Shown: positions 58,980 to 64,000 of the stretch, piece after piece
Numbering within the stretch: position 1 is the first letter of the stretch
Layout: the number at the start of each line of letters is the position of its first letter
NCBI RefSeq assembly: GCF_003473485.1
Contig: NC_053043.1
Span: 40,028,576 to 40,092,575 of the forward strand
DNA length: 64,000 bases
DNA from: Medicago truncatula
Lineage: Eukaryota > Streptophyta > Magnoliopsida > Fabales > Fabaceae
Direction of reading: 5' to 3'
The notes under the pieces: generated by a model
What the model was told of the DNA's origin: nothing
What the model saw: only the letters and a program-made list of their open reading frames with translations
Database searches by the model: none
Made by a program: the position numbers and the translations under genes

Positions 58980-61900
58980 ATGGCGACTAGTGACGGAGGA
59001 ATAAAATCAACATCAATAAATGGTGTAAAAGTTTACACAATAGCTTCACAACAACCTTCACTTGCTTCATGGATTCCAACTAAGAAGCAACAATCTCATC
59101 GTCCTATCAAAAGTAATAACTAAATTCTTCTTCTTCTTATTCTTCTCTTCACCTTTCTTTCTTTTTCGTTTTCTCTTATTCATTCTTTTTCTTTTCTGTT
59201 ATTATTAGGTTATACACAAAACGTTCAACTTATTGAAGATTTGAGGTTTACAACTGCTACTACAAAGATTAAAGCCACTCCTGATGGCGAATTCATCATT
59301 GCTTCAGGTACACTAAGTCCTTCTTTGGATATTATAAGCACTTATCTATAAGCTCTTTTTATACTAAAAGATAAATAAACTCATTGTTTTAGCATAACTT
59401 ATAAGCTGTTTTAGGCCCTGTTTCGGTAAACACCTCATTTTCAGCTTATAGCACAAGCACTTATCATGATAAGCTCCTTCTATAGGAAAAGATAAAATGA
59501 AGTTAAATTGTTTTTGTATATCGTATGCTATCTTGGAGAATTTATGAAATTAAGTTGAAAAAAGCTTATGAAATGTGTCATAAGCCGTTTTCATAAGTTT
59601 TTTCAGACAGTCTCACAAGTGCTTAAGCTAGTAGGTAAGCTCAAATAAGCTAATCCAGGATTTAGATTGCAGCTGTGGCCACATTTTGATTTTTGATATT
59701 TCGGCCAAATATGCTGTTACAATCGTGGTTGTGGAGACATTCAAGCCTTCAATTGCATCGGTTGTAATAGGTAGTTGCCTTGGTAGTTAGCTGTCAAACA
59801 AGACACTGTGGGCTGAGAAAATCATGTTTTAGGTTCCCACAACCAGCAGGAAACACAAACTATGATTACTAGATAGAGATTTTGATTTTACTTTTAGTGT
59901 TCAGTTTTGAATTCCTTGAGTCTTGAAAAAAATTATAGCGAGAATTTGTAGTTGGTTAAGACGCTAAGTTAAAACGTGACCAGTCGCGTGTTGTATAAGA
60001 TAGGAGGTTTGCTTCTAAATAAGATGCATTTGTTAAGTATTTGATTTGATGAGAGCATAGAGAAGAATGTGATAAGTAAGGAATGATATATATTAATTCA
60101 ATAGTCATGGCATTCATGTTGATTCAATATTGAAGGTATATATCCACCACAAGTAAAAGTGTACGAGGTCAGGGAGCTGGGATTAAAGTTTGAAAGACAT
60201 TTGGATTCAGAGATCGTTGATTTTCAGGTACTTTAGTTCAAAATAGTTGATTTATACTACTATTATCTAGCAGAAAATGAAGTGATTGCATATGAATCCT
60301 TCTGATGTTTCATTCAAAATAATTTTTAATTGATTTATTTTTTAGGTGAAATATTTCCAATAGATAATGGACCTTTAGATTATTCTAAAATATTTTTTAG
60401 TTGAAATATGAATCCTTCTTGAAGAATTTAGTCTCATATTCTTTGTTCAATTATACTAAAATACTATAGGAAAGTTCTCGCGATGTAGAGCAAACCTAAA
60501 GGAAGAAGTTCTACTTTTCATGAGAAAGTAGTTTTTCCTGTTTCCCTTTTGGAGACAATTTACTTATAAATTAAGAAAAGTCGTTTAGGTGATTTGTTTA
60601 GAAAGCTTCCGATATCAAATTTATGAAATTTGTTATCTTCATTCACTTTTCTCTTCTCCTTATATGATATTATGTATATCAGGCTTGAGTCCTATAATCA
60701 TTTTTCCATGTAGTTGTTTGTTTTTAATAACTATGGTGTTGCATGTTCTATTCAACAGTTTGTATGATGCAGTTTTAACGTCATCCGTTGTTTTTAATTT
60801 ATAGGTAGACTTGTATTCTTGCAGTTTTCACATGTCATGTAAAATTATATTGCGATTATTTTTGTGCTTCATTTCATTTATATTGATATTAATCTTTCCT
60901 TTGTGTTTGCAAGAAATCCTTTACAAATGAATCAGGCGGTTGACTTATGTTTACCTATGTATATCAGTAATCTTTTTATTTGATAATAACTACATATTTT
61001 TCCTGGTGTAGGTTTTATCTGATGACTACTCAAAACTTGCATTTTTATGTGCTGATCGCTCTATAAATCTACATGCAAAATATGGAAAGCACTACAGTTT
61101 GCGAATACCAAGGTTCCTTCTTTAGGCTTTATGTATATTGCTCTCGAAATATAAAGTTTGTTTTATGCCAAAAAAAGCTAATTATCACATTGATGTGTTT
61201 TGTGGAGCATCTAGGTTTCATATACACTAAAAGTATTTATATTGAACTTAATTACCATAGAGAATCTTAGTTTCTGTACTGAACTTGGCTGTTATAGACT
61301 AAACTCTAAAGGGATGAATTTGTTTGTTATTGACTCTTTTATTTGGTTGGTATTAACTTACGCATTCTTATGTTCTTCTTTTGTTTCTACCTTAAATAAG
61401 AATTTCAATTTCATATACACTAAAAGTATTTATATTGAACTTAATTACCATAGAGAATCTTAGTTTCTGTACTGAACTTGGCTGTTATAGACTAAACTCT
61501 AAAGGGATGAATTTGTTTGTTATCGACTCTTTTATTTGGTTGGTATTAACTTACGCATTCTTATGTTCTTCTTTTGTTTCTCCCTGAAATAAGAATTTCA
61601 ACTTCTCATCATCACACATTCCCATATTTGATGAAATTGGGGTTACAAGTTCTTGACTTGGTTTAGAAAAAAAATATTTTTTTTGTTAATGTGTTTAGTG
61701 AATTTAATTTATATTAAACAATTGAACGCTAATGAAGATTAAAAAGGAACCTCTTGTGAAAACTTGAACAGATAAGGTACTCATTCAAAGCTCTAAATTC
61801 TCTTGATGTGATGAATTTGTACAAATACAAATAGCTTTAAAGCCATAATATTGTAACACTTCTTTTGGACAGAAAAAGCCATAATAAACAACTAATCCTG

Positions 61901-64000
61901 ATAAAGCGGTAATGGCACTGAAATTTATCCGGATTTGTTGTGTGTGTGTATAATAATGAAGAGAGCTGTTATTTGGATGTTATATTTCGTTAATTGGTTC
62001 TGATTGTTCTTCTGATATGCTAGTTGTATATAGTAATATCTTTCCTCTGGATTATGATTTATTATCCAGAATTTTTCCTTTGTTATGGATCCAATTATAG
62101 AATTGTAGGAAAGTACTTCCTCCATCCCTATTTATAAGACCCTTTTGGAAGTTTTGTTTGTCCCTAAATGTAAGACCCTTTGCAATTCACTTGATGCATT
62201 TATTGGCTTTTTTGTCGATATATATCCCTTATTAATACTACAATCTGTCTTAGAAGATGAAAAGTCAAATTGAATACATCTATAAACAAGGGGGACAATT
62301 TAGTAGTAATTACACACAAAATAGACATATTAATTATATTACCAACTTTTCTGAATATGTGTAAATGTGTCAAAGTTATAAATAGGGACGGAGGGAGTAG
62401 AAAGTTGTGGATTGAATCTTATGAGTAGCCGCAACTGGTTGTTTGGTTAAGAATACACATTACTTCACCCAACCATGATATAATCAGTTTTCTTTGGTGT
62501 CAACTTTTACAAGTGCCGTAACACGACTTGATGTTCTCTTATGACAGGATGGGAAGGGATATTACTTATGACGACTGGTCTTGTGACTTGCTTTGTGCTG
62601 CCTCTTCCCCGGATCTTTACAGAATTAACTTAGAGCAGGTGTTTAGCTTTTAACTTGCTATTGATATTTTTTCATAAAAAAAAAAGCTTGCTATTATTAT
62701 TACAGCATCATCAGTTGCATTCAAATGTCTTTCCAGATTGATTGAATTTTGGTGAAGAAGTAATTTATTATTAAATATGGAACACTGTTTGTATTTTTAT
62801 ATCCTTCAAATGGAACCCCTTTAAATTATTTTTTAATTAATTTTATTGATAATTTGGAATAGACCTTTACGAAGCTTTTTTCATTGGCTCTTGGTATCCC
62901 ATATCTGCTATATACATGACTAGTTATGTTCTGTCTTGTGGTTTACATCTCTTTTATAAAAGGAAACATATTTGATTTTTCATGTCAATGATTGCCTTCT
63001 TTTCTTACTTGTCAGGGACGATTTCTCTCCTCCCTTACCACACAATCCCCCGCATTGAATGTGGTTTGTCGAAGGTAAGTAGTGTAACTTAGATCCCAAT
63101 TTACCCTGCATTATTTTTTTCGTTTATAAAAGCTTTTTTCATACTTTTTTACGAACCCTTCATTGAATTAGTGGAACTTGAATCTTACCTGAATTTTAGC
63201 AAGGTTCATGGGTTAGTTGCCTGTGGTGGTGAAGATGGTGCTGTGGAATGCTTTGACCCACGTGTGAGATCTTCAGTTGGTAGAATTGATGCTGTCGGAC
63301 CTAGTGGTGATGTTGACCAGGTAGCATTTATTCTATATCACAGTAGACTATTTTGAGCTCTGTTATCGATCCCAGCTAGCGGTGCAGAGCAGCCGGCACC
63401 AATACTAGGATAACAGTTTTGGCATGTAGTAGGATGACTGCTATTATAATAATTTTATATTCACAATAAAATAATTTGTAATTTATACACTAAAATGGTA
63501 TGTTCAATTATTTCATTTAATTTATATTCAATGTAGAGAAGATATGATAATATGATTTTTTACACGGGAAGTGCTGAAACCGTTATAAGGTAAATGTGAT
63601 GGATCAAAATCTTGTGCACGTAGTCACTAGCCATTTATGTGCTTTTATAAGTTCCATGTGGTCTGAAAACATCTTTCTCATGTTTACACGTCATAATTGA
63701 ATCTGTGGTTTTAAATTTCTTCGTAAATTTTGTTTTGAATTGACATATTTTTTGTTTAACTTTCAATATCTGTAGGAGGTCACAGCATTGGAGTTTGACG
63801 GTGATGGGGACTTCTTAATGGCTGTTGGAAGTAGTGCAGGAAAGGTATGGTGCTATTTTTGTTGCAGTATATTATGTTCAATAGCCAAGTTTTGTATGAG
63901 ATGATTAAAGAGAGAGAAATTAAGATAAAGTGATAGAAGGTGAAGGAAAGTTCTGTTAGTTCAGTTCATAGTTCTAACAAAGCAAGTGATCCGTAGAGCC
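58980..64000 (+). CDS. Nucleolar protein 10 (NOL10/Enp2, EDA7-like), 5' part
   Basis: Exons seen: 58980-59112, 59209-59307, 60136-60227, 61012-61112, 62548-62638, 63016-63074, 63200-63320 and 63776-63844; all phases agree. They give 255 N-terminal residues, and the gene runs out of the window in the next intron. The protein starts [10 protein letters not shown], then NGVKVYTIA and [10 protein letters not shown], as in Enp2/NOL10. WD-type repeat stretches follow: [86 protein letters not shown] and [17 protein letters not shown]. Enp2/NOL10 is a nucleolar beta-propeller protein of the small-subunit processome needed for 18S rRNA maturation. The Arabidopsis homologue is EDA7, required in embryo-sac development. 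Roughly 60% of the protein, including the NUC153 region expected near the C-terminus, lies beyond the window. Confidence 0.93.
59414..59660. mobile_element. MITE, GGTCTGTTTGGAT family (copy 5)
   Basis: Begins GGCCCTGTTTCGGTAAACAC and ends CTCAAATAAGCTAATCCAGG, with CTTATGAAATGTGTCATAAG inside. It lies in the second intron of the NOL10 gene. Confidence 0.65.
61216..61601. repeat. 193-bp tandem duplication in a NOL10 intron
   Basis: TTTCATATACACTAAAAGTA begins at 61216 and again at 61409. The two 193-bp copies, 61216-61408 and 61409-61601, differ at only a few positions (for example TATTGACTC/TATCGACTC and CTACCTTAAATAAG/CTCCCTGAAATAAG). They lie in the intron between exons 61012-61112 and 62548-62638. 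Confidence 0.97.
62116..62397. mobile_element. Stowaway MITE in a NOL10 intron
   Basis: The left end CTTCCTCCATCCCTATTTAT and the right end ATAAATAGGGACGGAGGGAG are inverted repeats. TA duplications flank it (62114-62115 and 62398-62399). Length is 282 bp, with no coding capacity. Confidence 0.9.

Noticed and set aside
61073..61463. Two frames with the same C-terminus in a NOL10 intron
   Set aside because: They share the end only because of the 193-bp duplication and are intronic.

Overview
The window is plant nuclear DNA. Its genes have many GT-AG introns, the spacers are strongly AT-rich, and small transposons (Stowaway-type MITEs, fold-back elements, SINEs, TRIMs, 5'-truncated LINEs) lie both between genes and inside introns. 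Several repeat families, such as the tRNA-derived SINE and the MITE with ends like GGTCTGTTTGGAT, are ones I associate with legumes. A legume of the Medicago/Trifolium type is the best guess, from recognition rather than a search. There is no sign of bacterial, organellar or viral coding sequence.

Eight protein-coding genes can be modelled exon by exon, and all but one close in frame without special assumptions. (1) 4522-5678 (+): a membrane-anchored DUF4408/DUF761 protein. (2) 6876-10516 (-): a 103-residue, very basic, probably nuclear protein with a 3.2 kb intron. (3) 12030-17177 (-): a plastid RETICULATA-RELATED protein with a LINE fragment in its first intron. (4) 19880-23479 (+): a plastid rhomboid protease of the RBL10/RBL11 kind, which appears to need a 34-nt micro-exon to stay in frame. 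(5) 28003-33754 (-): an ICE1/SCREAM-like bHLH transcription factor with a TRIM and a fold-back element in intron 1. (6) 35248-37771 (+): an alpha-crystallin-domain protein resembling IDM2/IDM3, with an internal 12-residue repeat. (7) 47397-56893 (+): a complete 24-exon class VIII myosin, including a 14-nt micro-exon. (8) 58980 to the window end (+): the 5' part of a NOL10/Enp2 (EDA7-like) ribosome-biogenesis gene with a telo-box upstream.

The genes do not form a pathway. They are an ordinary eukaryotic neighbourhood of independently transcribed units covering plastid membrane biology (3 and 4), transcription and chromatin (5 and 6), the actin cytoskeleton (7) and the nucleolus (8). The longest gene-free stretch is about 37.8-46.7 kb. 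It holds a Mutator-type MITE with a 9-bp target-site duplication and an internal minisatellite, another MITE and a SINE.

I found no convincing undescribed system. The items most worth a second look are the Mutator-type element that carries a 36-bp minisatellite, the 35-bp repeats that begin within the end of the DUF761 gene, the species-level repeat in the IDM-like protein, the micro-exons of the rhomboid and myosin genes, and an interleaved A-B-A'-B' inverted repeat near 34.7 kb.
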